From: Dawidia cretensis
GTDB taxonomy: Bacteria; Bacteroidota; Bacteroidia; Cytophagales; Cyclobacteriaceae
Direction: 5' to 3'
DNA: 64,000 nt
Assembly: GCF_018598175.1 (NCBI RefSeq)
Contig: NZ_JAHESE010000005.1
Span: 1 to 64,000, forward strand
In this document: positions 8,723 through 16,987 of the stretch, in pieces
How positions within the stretch are numbered: the stretch's first letter is position 1
Layout: every line of letters starts with the position of its first letter
The notes under the pieces: generated by a model
What the model saw: only the letters and a program-made list of their open reading frames with translations
The model's database searches: none
What the model was told of the DNA's origin: nothing
Made by a program: the position numbers and the translations under genes

Positions 8723-10114
8723 ATGTCAAAATATGATCTGATTGTGATCGGGAGTGGTCCCGGGGGGTACGTGGCAGCCATCCGTGCCTCTCAACTGGGA
8801 ATGAAGGTAGGGGTAGTGGAGAAGGCCGAAATAGGTGGTATCTGCCTCAACTGGGGCTGTATCCCCACCAAAGCATTGTTGAAAAGCGCGAACGTTTTTG
8901 AATACATCAAGCACGCCAAAGATTACGGTGTAGAGGTAAAAGACTTTAAAGCCGATTTTGCAGGTATAGTAAAGCGCAGCCGCGACGTGGCCGCCAGCAA
9001 CAGCAAAGGTGTACAATTCCTGTTCAAGAAAAATAAGATCGACCTTCTCGAAGGTTTCGGTAAACTGAAGAAAGGTGGCAAAGTGGAAGTGACCGATGCC
9101 GCCGGTAAGAAGACCGACTACGAAGCGAAACATACGATCGTGGCAACCGGTGGCCGCTCACGCGAGCTACCCGCCATGAAGATCGACGGCAAGAAGATCA
9201 TCGGCTACCGCGAGGCCATGGTACTGCCCGAGCAACCCAAGAAAATGCTGGTCGTAGGCTCAGGTGCCATCGGCATCGAGTTTGCGTACTTCTATAATGC
9301 ACTGGGCACGGAAGTGACTGTCATCGAGTTCCTGCCGCGTATTCTGCCGGTTGAAGACGAGGAAGTGTCAAAAACACTTGATAAGATCTTCAAGAAGGAT
9401 GGCATGAAGATCTATGTCAACTCGGAAGTAACGAAAGTTGATACCTCTGGCAAAGGCTGTGTAGCAACCGTAAAAACGCCCGATGGCGAGATCAAACTGG
9501 AAGCGGACATCGTCCTGTCGGCAGTAGGTGTAGCAACCAACCTGGAAGGTATAGGCCTGGAAGACGTGGGCGTGAAGACCGAGAAAGGCAAAGTGTTGGT
9601 AGACGACTTCTACCAAACCAACGTGCCCGGCGTATATGCTATCGGTGATATCGTAAAAGGCCAGGCCCTGGCACACGTAGCGTCTGCCGAAGGTATCATT
9701 TGCGTAGAAAAGATCGCCGGTCAGAATCCTGAGCCGCTGAACTATAATAACATCCCCGGCTGTACCTATTGCACACCAGAGGTCGCTTCGGTAGGGTATA
9801 CCGAAGAAGGCGCGAAGAAAGCCGGCTACGAGATCAAAGTGGGCAAGTTTCCCTTCTCGGCTTCGGGCAAAGCAAAGGCTGCCGGCGCTACCGACGGCTT
9901 TGTGAAAGTGATCTTTGATGCGAAGTATGGCGAATGGTTAGGCGCGCACTTCGTCGGTGCGAACGTAACCGAGATGATTGCCGAAGTCGTAGCAGCACGT
10001 AAGCTGGAGACAACAGGCCACGAGATCATCAAGTCAGTGCATCCGCACCCGACAATGAGTGAAGCGATTATGGAAGCGGCTGCGGCTGCTTATGGTGAAG
10101 TGATTCACTTGTAA
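8723..10114 (+). CDS. lpd: Dihydrolipoyl dehydrogenase (E3)
   Basis: A 463-residue FAD enzyme that reoxidises lipoyl groups of 2-oxoacid dehydrogenase complexes and the glycine cleavage system. The FAD motif is GSGPGGYVAA. The redox-active disulfide is C41-C46 in GGICLNWGCIPTKALL. VGSGAIGIEFAYFYNALG is the NAD-binding motif, and HPHPTMSEAIMEA carries the C-terminal catalytic His-Glu pair that completes the partner active site. The ATG at 8723 is used; a TTG nine codons upstream would lie inside the -7 box. A strong terminator follows, so this is a single-gene unit with its own promoter. Confidence 0.96.
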   Translation: MSKYDLIVIGSGPGGYVAAIRASQLGMKVGVVEKAEIGGICLNWGCIPTKALLKSANVFEYIKHAKDYGVEVKDFKADFAGIVKRSRDVAASNSKGVQFLFKKNKIDLLEGFGKLKKGGKVEVTDAAGKKTDYEAKHTIVATGGRSRELPAMKIDGKKIIGYREAMVLPEQPKKMLVVGSGAIGIEFAYFYNALGTEVTVIEFLPRILPVEDEEVSKTLDKIFKKDGMKIYVNSEVTKVDTSGKGCVATVKTPDGEIKLEADIVLSAVGVATNLEGIGLEDVGVKTEKGKVLVDDFYQTNVPGVYAIGDIVKGQALAHVASAEGIICVEKIAGQNPEPLNYNNIPGCTYCTPEVASVGYTEEGAKKAGYEIKVGKFPFSASGKAKAAGATDGFVKVIFDAKYGEWLGAHFVGANVTEMIAEVVAARKLETTGHEIIKSVHPHPTMSEAIMEAAAAAYGEVIHL

Positions 10115-10139
10115 GCCGTGATGTAAAGAATAATACGAG

Positions 10140-10171
10140 AGCGGCTACCTAAAAGGTAGCCGCTTTTTTTT
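10140..10171 (+). terminator. lpd terminator
   Basis: A perfect 11-bp stem, AGCGGCTACCT (10140-10150) with AGGTAGCCGCT (10154-10164), has a 3-nt loop and is followed by seven T. Confidence 0.95.
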
Positions 10172-10211
10172 GAAGGTCGTATATCGATGAGTCGTATAAA
10201 GAATAAATGAC

Positions 10212-10565
10212 ATGAAAAAGAACCTGATTTGGTGTATTTGTTTTCTGCTCGTGCTCGCGGGATGCAGCAAACCCGAAATGTTTAAGGCAAATCAAATCGA
10301 AGAGATCAGAATTGAAGAAAATACTTCCTCGCTGGATAATGCCAAAATAGTCAACGACCGTGACGTTGTAACGCAATTTGTTGACGCTATAAATAACGCC
10401 GAATTGGATTCAATAAAGTTCTCTCCAACATGGCGGATATTAATGACCGACGAAAAAGGAAATGTACACATGGTTTTCTGTACGAAACACGACTTCAAGT
10501 ACAAAGGGAAGTTTTACAAATCGGAAGAAGACCTGGAGCAGATTCTTATGCTCGGGAAGAAGTAA
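10212..10565 (+). CDS. Small lipoprotein of unknown function
   Basis: A 117-residue protein with a clear lipoprotein signal: MKK, a hydrophobic stretch, then the lipobox LAGC with Cys 18. I do not recognise the mature domain. It has alternating strands and the segments IVNDRDVVTQFVDAINNAE and FSPTWRILMTDEKGNVHMVFC, which suggest a small alpha/beta fold of the kind seen in periplasmic or surface lipoproteins. It is a lone gene after the lpd terminator, converging on the next gene with a 4-nt gap. Confidence 0.7.
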   Translation: MKKNLIWCICFLLVLAGCSKPEMFKANQIEEIRIEENTSSLDNAKIVNDRDVVTQFVDAINNAELDSIKFSPTWRILMTDEKGNVHMVFCTKHDFKYKGKFYKSEEDLEQILMLGKK

Positions 10566-10569
10566 AAGA

Positions 10570-10944
10570 TTAAATAAGGTGCTTGATGGACGCAAAGATC
10601 TCGTCGTGCACAATGGTGAGACAGTACTCCATCGCTGCCTCGTGATCCGGATCTTCTTGTAAGGTTAGCATGATCGGGCTGTAGTGAACCCAATTGACAG
10701 GTGCTATCTGCAACTCCTTCAGTGATTTCCACATGAAGGTTGTTTTTACCTTCGATAGATTTTCGATCTGGTACCGTTCTGAGAGATAAGCCCTTAGACT
10801 TGCTTCGCTAAGAATCTTCTTGATTTCATAATTCCGAAGTTGCTTGACAAACGAGGTGGCATCGTTGATGTTGAATACCTGATCTTTAATCTTCTGCATA
10901 CAGTTAAAGGCCAAATATAATTCATCGCGATAAATTAGGCGCAT
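10570..10944 (-). CDS. Hypothetical protein
   Basis: A 124-residue soluble protein without signal peptide or membrane segments, predicted mostly helical. I recognise no family. The start could be the ATG at 10944 or the ATG 15 codons later (10899, MQKIKDQVFN). The C-terminus PDHEAAMEYCLTIVHDEIFASIKHL is well formed and the ORF is intact. It converges on the small lipoprotein gene with a 4-nt gap and no terminator between them. Confidence 0.5.
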   Translation of the reverse strand: MRLIYRDELYLAFNCMQKIKDQVFNINDATSFVKQLRNYEIKKILSEASLRAYLSERYQIENLSKVKTTFMWKSLKELQIAPVNWVHYSPIMLTLQEDPDHEAAMEYCLTIVHDEIFASIKHLI

Positions 10945-11031
10945 AATTTTTCAAACAACTCCAAAATCTTCAGTACCCGGTACGTTGGATGCCTAGGCGA
11001 TACGTTGTTTCTAATGCGACGAACCTTAAGC

Positions 11032-11060
11032 CTGGCGCGAGCGTTAAACACTCGCGCCAG
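11032..11060. repeat. REP-like palindrome, copy 1
   Basis: CTGGCGCGAG (11032-11041) and CTCGCGCCAG (11051-11060) form a perfect 10-bp inverted repeat around CGTTAAACA. It lies 6 nt after the stop of the minus-strand gene at 11067 and shares ACACTCGCGCCAGA and GCGTTA with the larger palindrome at 12309-12367. It could also act as a terminator, but no T-tract follows. Confidence 0.6.
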
Positions 11061-11066
11061 AATATA

Positions 11067-11885
11067 TTATGCGCCTGCTGCGCCGAGGATCTTCGCGGCG
11101 CCGGCGTATTTCACTTCTTTGACGATGCTATCGCCGTATAGCGCTCCGAAGCGGATGCCGATTGTGAGTACCAGCGTATAGGCTTCGTCTTCTGGTATGC
11201 GGTCCAGCGCTATTTCCAATGTGGAGGATGGGCAGCCTTGCTTGGCGGGGTACCAGGATGTTTCTGCTTTAAGCGTACCCGTACCGTTATTGAGACTTCC
11301 ATACCATTTCGGAGGAAGAAACTCTTTGCGGTCGTGGTCATAAGTAAAGTCTGGTGCCATACCCATCGAGATCTCGAAGCGGAATAGCGCATGATCGTCC
11401 TGTGGAAGAAAATTGACCCCTCGCATCAGTGCAGGGATCGCAACACGGGCTGTGCGGGTGGGGCGGTCCAGGGACCACTCCAGTGTGGTCCGGACGATCG
11501 TATCAAACAGGTTTACTTTATTGAGTGGGAAGCCTCGCAGCACGTCAGGGTATCGGGAAAGAACAATATTGCGTGTGCCCCATTCACTCAGGCCATCTTG
11601 CTTTTGTACGAGCCTGATGAGTGCATTGATGGGCCCGGTGAAGTTGAACCCGCCTGACAAGTCCCGAAGGGTGTGAAACGTCCACCGCACATGCTGTGCA
11701 GCCAGCGTGACAGCCGTAAACTCCCGATGATGTCGTCGCGTGTTGGAAAAATTCTCGCCATGCAGGACGTCTTTGCGATCAGGACCGCCTTTCTGACGAA
11801 CGATTTTTTTATCGACGCCACGAATCTCGTAGATGCTGAGATTTCCTAACGGCCCGGTTATATCGAGCCCTTTTAATGTTGCCAT
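11067..11885 (-). CDS. Conserved Bacteroidota hypothetical protein
   Basis: A 272-residue protein starting MATLKGLDITGPLGNLSIYE, then VRQKGGPDRKDVLHGENFSNTRRHHREF. From memory, an opening of the type MATLKGxxGPxGNLxxY with a KGGxxRxxxxxxxxFxxTRxxxxEF segment recurs in Bacteroidota hypothetical proteins of unknown function, which I could not check here. There is no signal peptide or membrane segment, and the rest looks beta-rich. The ATG at 11885 is preferred to one 27 codons upstream, because the conserved part starts there. It is monocistronic, with a palindrome just after the stop and a repeat-rich region upstream. Confidence 0.65.
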   Translation of the reverse strand: MATLKGLDITGPLGNLSIYEIRGVDKKIVRQKGGPDRKDVLHGENFSNTRRHHREFTAVTLAAQHVRWTFHTLRDLSGGFNFTGPINALIRLVQKQDGLSEWGTRNIVLSRYPDVLRGFPLNKVNLFDTIVRTTLEWSLDRPTRTARVAIPALMRGVNFLPQDDHALFRFEISMGMAPDFTYDHDRKEFLPPKWYGSLNNGTGTLKAETSWYPAKQGCPSSTLEIALDRIPEDEAYTLVLTIGIRFGALYGDSIVKEVKYAGAAKILGAAGA

Positions 11886-12013
11886 ACGTTTATAATTGGT
11901 TAATTGATTGCAATAACATTCCAGGACGACCCCAAAAAAAGGTCGCCGCAAGTCGGCAAAATCCATTCGTACTATCTATATACCCGCGTCTGTTGCGAGG
12001 GATATGCGACTGT

Positions 12014-12087
12014 TGTCCTAGTCCTTTTAGCACTAGCTTATCTCTAGCTTAAGTCTAGCTTGACTCTAGCTCAACACTAGGACATCC
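12014..12087. repeat. 11-bp tandem repeat inside an inverted repeat
   Basis: Four and a half units of about 11 bp with consensus CTAGCTTAACT run from 12033 to 12087. They are bracketed by TGTCCTAG (12014-12021) and CTAGGACA (12077-12084), a perfect 8-bp inverted repeat. CTAG occurs once per unit. The period is close to one helical turn, so equivalent faces would line up for a DNA-binding protein. It lies about 130 bp upstream of the 11067-11885 gene. Confidence 0.75.
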
Positions 12088-12308
12088 CCTTTATATCCGG
12101 TCCCTGCAAGGCAAATTTTGGGGAAGTCGTGATATCTTTTTTATATATCTCTAAAGAACACGATCGTGGTGATCTTTGCAAATGAGGGAGCCGTGGATGG
12201 CCGCAAATGACAGCTTTTGTCCTATAATTTCCGGTTATTGCCTATTATTTCCGCATACGATTGCGGTGTGGAATTCAACGCTTCTGCTAACGCCCGGTGC
12301 TTAACGCC

Positions 12309-12367
12309 ATCTCTGACGCGAGTGTCGCACTAAGCGTTAGCGCCGGTGCGACACTCGCGCCAGAGAT
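12309..12367. repeat. REP-like long palindrome, copy 2
   Basis: Two 22-nt arms (12309-12330 and 12346-12367) pair with a single mismatch around a 15-nt loop containing GCGTTAGC. The 3' arm shares ACACTCGCGCCAGA with the element at 11032-11060. GCTAACGC at 12286-12293 could pair with the loop. It lies 16 nt after the stop of the minus-strand lipoprotein gene, the same placement as copy 1. Confidence 0.7.
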
Positions 12368-12383
12368 CTAAATGTATCTATCG

Positions 12384-13958
12384 TTAATTTCTAAAGTCTA
12401 GATCTACTTGTTTTTTTTCTTTTTTATCGTTTAGCGCCGTAAAGCCGCGCGGTGTGTTTCGGATATGTGTCGTGATGTCGGCATAGCTGTCAAGCGATGT
12501 ATAGTCAATTAGACGAACCTTCCCTTTAACACGAACGGTCTTGAAGTCTGTAAACCAAAGAGCATCCTGGATGTACTCTGGCAGTTCGGGAGCCTGAATG
12601 TGTTGGTCGTTGACAGCGGGGCCAACAACCCGCCAGGTTCCGTCCACAAAGGTTGCGTCTTCACCAACATCGAATGTCAGCTGGAAGAGATCAAGATCGC
12701 CGCTGGTGGTGAAGGTCAGGCCTGCCGTGGTCTCGTCGCTGATGGTAGCCTGGACTTCGGGACGGCTTAAGTCGTACAGACCGAAGCCGGAGTTTTCGAT
12801 TTCTCGATTTTGCCAGGTAAAAGATGTAATAGAGAAGTAGTCCTGAAAGGGATTAAAATCGTCGGGCGGCAGGAAGTAGGCCAGGACGTTATCGAACTGT
12901 TGAAAGATGCCGATGCGGAAACCCTCTTGTAATGAGCCGGCCGTTGTGAGTCCGAAAAGCTCGACCGTTGCGTTCCGACCAGGCTCTACTTCTACCGGAT
13001 GGTCGAGAAGCTGGTAGCGGATATCATCGGTGTTTATTTGGGAGAGGTCGACCTTGTACTGGCCGCCTTTTACAATGGTGTTGTCATCATACATATGGAA
13101 GTACAGGGCGCCCTGGCCATACTGAGTTACGTAAAGCTTGCCCGGTGAAACGGTAAGGTCCAGATCTTTTGACAGCAGGTTGAGCTCGTTAAAAAAGGCA
13201 TTGCTGTAAATGGAGGGCGAAGAGAAATTTGCGTTGGTGCTTACCGTGTAGTTGGCGCCGCTTGTTAGGAAGTTAACGGACACGTTGATCGGATTGCGCG
13301 CTTCTAATAAATAGGGATCGTTCAACGACCAGGTGCCCGCGGCGGTATGAAGATACGACGTGGCATTGATGTAATCGTTGTTTATATAGAGCTCTGTTAC
13401 AATGAAGTCGTCGCCTGTAAAAGTATTTGAAGCGAGGGTTAGTGTTTTGTCATTTTGAAGCTCGCCGGAAACGATGAGGTTCCAGTCGTGATCGGTGATG
13501 ACAATGTACCCTTTCTCCGGTCGGTTGGTACCGTGGAAGAAACCTGCGCGTACCGGTACGGTCAGAAGCTCCTGTGTTTGGGATGGTTGTAGTGTCACCT
13601 GTACGCTTGCTTCTGCCTCGCGTCCCGCGAGGTCGATGGCAACGGCTTTCAGGCGGTAGGCGCCGGCGGTCAGTGTCGTTGTGTTCCAGGAGAATGAATA
13701 GGGTGTAATGGTGAGGGTTTCGATCAGGGCGTCGTTTAGGTATAGATCTATTTTGTCGGGCGTGCTGGTACCTTCGGCCTGCAGGGATACGGTAACGGTG
13801 CCGCTGATGGTCTGGCCGCTGGTAGGGTTAGTGAAGCGCAGGGAGAGCGTACCGTCGTTTTCGGATTTGTTGTTGTCGTCGCTACTACATGAAGATGTGG
13901 TTAGTGCGAGTAACAGGAGGCAACTGGCGTACAGCGGTAGGAGAAACTTTGTTTGCAT
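12384..13958 (-). CDS. Surface lipoprotein with an Ig-like domain, unknown function
   Basis: A 524-residue lipoprotein. The signal peptide ends at Cys 24 in LALTTSSC, followed by SSDDNNKSENDG, an acidic and Ser-rich stretch like the export tags of Bacteroidota surface lipoproteins. Residues ~35-115 (SGQTISGTVTVSLQAEG ... GAYRLKAVAIDLAGREAEA) form a bacterial Ig-like domain. The rest is beta-rich and I do not recognise it. The ATG at 13958 gives the signal peptide; an upstream in-frame ATG does not. It follows the TonB receptor on the same strand, after a terminator hairpin, so it may be an accessory binding protein expressed with it by read-through or separately. Confidence 0.7.
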   Translation of the reverse strand: MQTKFLLPLYASCLLLLALTTSSCSSDDNNKSENDGTLSLRFTNPTSGQTISGTVTVSLQAEGTSTPDKIDLYLNDALIETLTITPYSFSWNTTTLTAGAYRLKAVAIDLAGREAEASVQVTLQPSQTQELLTVPVRAGFFHGTNRPEKGYIVITDHDWNLIVSGELQNDKTLTLASNTFTGDDFIVTELYINNDYINATSYLHTAAGTWSLNDPYLLEARNPINVSVNFLTSGANYTVSTNANFSSPSIYSNAFFNELNLLSKDLDLTVSPGKLYVTQYGQGALYFHMYDDNTIVKGGQYKVDLSQINTDDIRYQLLDHPVEVEPGRNATVELFGLTTAGSLQEGFRIGIFQQFDNVLAYFLPPDDFNPFQDYFSITSFTWQNREIENSGFGLYDLSRPEVQATISDETTAGLTFTTSGDLDLFQLTFDVGEDATFVDGTWRVVGPAVNDQHIQAPELPEYIQDALWFTDFKTVRVKGKVRLIDYTSLDSYADITTHIRNTPRGFTALNDKKEKKQVDLDFRN

Positions 13959-14085
13959 GATAAAAATGGGGGTTGGACAAGTGTATACTTTTTTGAGGTG
14001 CCGTAACAACGTGAAGAAATGCCGTCGGGTTGCCAGTGGAACAAATAGCTATTGGGTGATTTTTTATATACCGACATGCTAAAAA

Positions 14086-14122
14086 AAAAGAGGCATTTGG
14101 ATTCCAACCAAATGCCTCTTTT
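14086..14122. terminator. Terminator after the TonB receptor
   Basis: A perfect 15-bp stem (14086-14100 with 14108-14122) with a 7-nt loop and A/T tracts on both sides. On the minus strand it lies 32 nt after the TonB receptor stop and ends in a run of T. Confidence 0.88.
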
Positions 14123-14154
14123 AGGAGACGGCGCCGGCACGAGCCAGGTGCAAG

Positions 14155-16419
14155 TTAAAAGAAGAACGAGATTCCCGTCTTGAAGAAGAAGGGCGTGCCG
14201 GGAGTGAAGTGTATTTCGGAGACCGGATCGATCTCGTTTTGAAGTCTTGACCCGGTATCGAATTGGGCTTCGTTCCACGCTTCGTTGAACAGGTTCTCGG
14301 CTACAAAGCTCAGCTCGAATTTAGCGCGTGTATACTTTAGCACGGCGTCGGCGAGGAAGTATCCTTTTGCTTCGACCGAGTTGTCTTCGTTCGCGGCGCG
14401 ATCACCCATGTAACGATAGCGGAGGCTGCCGTTGATGCCATTCTTCAGCCGGAACGAAATACCGCCGATGCTGGTGAGCGTGGGCGCCAGCGGAATATAA
14501 TCTTCACCTTCGGGAGCATCTTTTGCTTTGGGATCTGTCAGGTTTACGTCGCCGTCGAGGTAGAGCCAGGGCATGATCTGATAACGTAGGGAAAGGTCAA
14601 GACCCTGGCGCGCGGTTTTGCCACCGGGTTCGACGACGCCTTCATCGCCGACGTAGACAAACTCCTGATCGAGGTGCAGTGTCCAGGCGGCGGCGGTCAG
14701 TAACAGCCTGTTGCTTACCTTCAAGGTTGCACCGACGTCGACGCCGTAAGCCTTTGGCAGGATGTCCTCGCCGTGTTGGGCTACGACCACGCGTGTATCA
14801 TTGGAGTGAAAGCCGATACCGCTTTTCACAAACAGGTTTAGCTTGCGCGTGGCGTTGTAGCTGACGTTAAGCTTGGGGCTGACGGTGGCCTTGCTGACAC
14901 TTTGCCGGTCGTACTCGGGTGTGAGCGCATCGATATAGTTGAAGGTGAAATGATCGAGGCGTACGGCGGCGTTTACCGAGAGCTTTGGCGAGAGGTGAAG
15001 TGTCTCCTGCATGTAGGCATACAGGTTTGTCTCGTCGATGTCGCCGCGCGCGATGTCTTTTAGAAATACCCTGCGCGACCGGGTGTGATACAAGTGTATA
15101 TCGTTTATGTCATCGTACCGAAAGCCTGCGCCGACTTCACTTTGCACCGGCAGGCCGGCGAGCGTAAGATCCTGCGTGTAGCTGCCGCGATAGCCATAGA
15201 TGTTGCGGGTTTCGCTCTGTGTAAGCTGATCGCCGTTGATAGGATCGTTCAGGAAGAACGTAAAATTCGAGATGAGGTTAAAATCGTACCGGCTGTAGTA
15301 TAGCTGGTTTTCGATCACAGCCCCGTTGTCGAGCGTCTTCAGGTGTTTGATCCAGGCATTCGAACGCGACGTCTCGCCGCCCTCCGTGGGATCGATCGAA
15401 CCAAAGCGGGTGATGTCGCCGTTGGCGACGGCGCGCGCAGGTACCTGCCCCGAGGCATCCCACCGGCTGTTGAACGTCGACAGCCCTGCCGTAACGACCT
15501 GACTGCCGTCGAGGTAAGCGGTATACTTGCCCATTAAGTTCAGCCGGTTGAAGTTTTGGTTTGCGTCGAAGAATCCATCGGTGCGGAAGTATTCGGAAGC
15601 GATGTAGGCGTTGCTGCGCCGGTCATCTTGCTGCTTGTCGAACAGGGTAATGGCATTCACGTTGCGGAAGGTGCCGAAGCGGCCGCCTTCGACCTTGATC
15701 ATATCCTGGTCGAGCGCATCGCGGGTGTGGAACGCGGCGTAGCCGGCCGTCGTCATGTTTCCCCTGGCGGCATAGTAAGGGCCTTTGTTAAAATCTACGG
15801 TGCCGACGATCTCAGGAATAAGAAAGTGCAGGTCGGAGTAACCCTGGCCGTGCGCGTGTGACACCATGTTAACGGGCAGACCGTCTACTTCCAGGTTGAT
15901 GTCGGTGCCGTGATCGATGTCGAATCCGCGCAGGAAGATCTGCTCGGCTTTACCGCCACCGGCATGCTGCGCGATGAAGAGGCCGGGGACCATGCGCAGA
16001 ATATCCTGCGACGTGTTGATCGGGCGTAAGCGGATGTCTACCTGCGAGAGTGTGTTTGTCTCCTGTGCCAGCTGATCCTGTACGACGACGTCTTCCAGTA
16101 ATAAGTCGCCGGGTTTGAGCATGGCGTTGAAGACGGATGTTTCGCTGGATTGGATCATGACAGGTTGTTGCACGGCGGCGTAACCGACAAAGGATATATG
16201 GATATCATATTGGCCGGAGGGTAGATCGGTGATCTTGAAGCGGCCGAGCTTGTCGGTGGAGGTGCCACGGTTCAATGACGGCAGGTAGACGTTTACGTCG
16301 GGCAAGGGGACCTTGCCCTCTTGCGTGATTGTGCCTGTTAGCGTGCCCGTGCTTTGTGCAAACAAGAGGGTAGGGGCTAACAGTACTATGTATAGTATTG
16401 ATAGTATACTTTGTTTCAT
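14155..16419 (-). CDS. TonB-dependent outer-membrane receptor
   Basis: A 754-residue receptor with a signal peptide ending LLFAQ, a CarboxypepD_reg-like domain (about residues 22-105, GTLTGTITQEGKVPLPDVNVYLP), a plug (about 105-225) and a 22-strand-type barrel ending in KTGISFFF. The plug contains LRGFDIDHGTDIN and VNMVSHAHGQGYSDLHF, a His-rich pattern. Together with the histidine-rich gene just upstream this makes a transition metal such as zinc a reasonable but unproved substrate. The ATG at 16419 gives the signal peptide; one 11 codons earlier does not. It is probably the second gene of a his-rich/TonB-receptor unit. Confidence 0.92.
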   Translation of the reverse strand: MKQSILSILYIVLLAPTLLFAQSTGTLTGTITQEGKVPLPDVNVYLPSLNRGTSTDKLGRFKITDLPSGQYDIHISFVGYAAVQQPVMIQSSETSVFNAMLKPGDLLLEDVVVQDQLAQETNTLSQVDIRLRPINTSQDILRMVPGLFIAQHAGGGKAEQIFLRGFDIDHGTDINLEVDGLPVNMVSHAHGQGYSDLHFLIPEIVGTVDFNKGPYYAARGNMTTAGYAAFHTRDALDQDMIKVEGGRFGTFRNVNAITLFDKQQDDRRSNAYIASEYFRTDGFFDANQNFNRLNLMGKYTAYLDGSQVVTAGLSTFNSRWDASGQVPARAVANGDITRFGSIDPTEGGETSRSNAWIKHLKTLDNGAVIENQLYYSRYDFNLISNFTFFLNDPINGDQLTQSETRNIYGYRGSYTQDLTLAGLPVQSEVGAGFRYDDINDIHLYHTRSRRVFLKDIARGDIDETNLYAYMQETLHLSPKLSVNAAVRLDHFTFNYIDALTPEYDRQSVSKATVSPKLNVSYNATRKLNLFVKSGIGFHSNDTRVVVAQHGEDILPKAYGVDVGATLKVSNRLLLTAAAWTLHLDQEFVYVGDEGVVEPGGKTARQGLDLSLRYQIMPWLYLDGDVNLTDPKAKDAPEGEDYIPLAPTLTSIGGISFRLKNGINGSLRYRYMGDRAANEDNSVEAKGYFLADAVLKYTRAKFELSFVAENLFNEAWNEAQFDTGSRLQNEIDPVSEIHFTPGTPFFFKTGISFFF

Positions 16420-16462
16420 GGAAGAAATAGTCAAAAATGATCTGGGGTTCATGCCCTTGCAT

Positions 16463-16477
16463 TGCGCCAGGTGCGCA
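16463..16477. promoter_or_regulatory. Inverted repeat upstream of the TonB receptor, possible operator
   Basis: TGCGC-CAGGT-GCGCA is a perfect 5-bp inverted repeat with a 5-nt centre in the 108-bp gap between the His-rich gene and the receptor. Its position suits a metal-dependent repressor site. The sequence is short and I cannot match it to a known box. Confidence 0.25.
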
Positions 16478-16527
16478 TTTTTATACGGGGGTATGAATGA
16501 ACCTCTAAAATGTTAATCGATGGTGGC

Positions 16528-16902
16528 TTAGCACCGGGGAGGTGGGGTCGTGGGAGAGCGGTATAATGAACGGGGTACATTCGTCCCGATCGGTGGTATA
16601 CGATCCAGGAGGTGACGTATGAAGAGAATGTCCGCGAGAGATTGTGTGTAGAGGAAGAGACTCACCAACGACGGCAGCTCCGCACTAGCGGGCTCAGAGG
16701 CATGGATATGGCTATGTACCTCGTCGTGGGAATGATGATGGTGATCGTTAATTGTGTGGTCGTGCCCATGCTCGTGGTGATGGACGTGAATGTGGCTGTG
16801 GGCGTCGAGGTAGTGCAGGAGGTCGTGACCCATTTCCAGTGCGCCGTAGCTGAGCATGGTCATGGCGTATACGATCAGTATCAGGGTGCTTCCGCGGGTC
16901 AC
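16528..16902 (-). CDS. Small histidine-rich membrane protein
   Basis: A 124-residue protein. A hydrophobic N-terminus (about residues 5-25) is followed by a 40-residue loop packed with His, Asp and Glu (HIHVHHHEHGHDH, then HHHHSHDEVHSHIH), a second hydrophobic stretch at about 79-95 and a basic, Pro-rich tail. The loop should bind zinc, nickel or copper. The start is GTG at 16902; using the ATG 13 codons later would cut the first membrane segment. It precedes the TonB receptor on the same strand. A role as metal buffer or sensor for that receptor is inferred. Confidence 0.7.
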   Translation of the reverse strand: MTRGSTLILIVYAMTMLSYGALEMGHDLLHYLDAHSHIHVHHHEHGHDHTINDHHHHSHDEVHSHIHASEPASAELPSLVSLFLYTQSLADILFIRHLLDRIPPIGTNVPRSLYRSPTTPPPRC

Positions 16903-16937
16903 ACGGCAAAAGTAGGAAAATGGGTTGGCTATAAAAG

Positions 16938-16966
16938 AAAAGAGGTTGCCGGATGCAACCTCTTTT
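16938..16966. terminator. Terminator after the DUF2723 gene
   Basis: AAAAGAGGTTGC and GCAACCTCTTTT (16938-16949 with 16955-16966) form a perfect 12-bp stem with a 5-nt loop. On the minus strand it follows the DUF2723 stop by 21 nt and ends in TTTT. Confidence 0.88.
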
Positions 16967-16987
16967 GGTATTGGGTGATGTTTTCGA

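Larger units (their letters stand above)
11886..12383. other. 498-bp intergenic region rich in repeats
   Basis: No coding sequence is convincing here on either strand. The region holds the 11-bp tandem repeat at 12014-12087 and the long palindrome at 12309-12367. Near 11920-11945 there is also a weak inverted repeat around an A-tract, in the 5' leader of the 11067-11885 gene. The remainder (about 12090-12280) shows nothing I can name. Confidence 0.6.

Noticed and set aside
16463-16477. Naming the inverted repeat a Zur or Fur box
   Set aside because: The arms are only 5 bp and do not match a box I can state with confidence.
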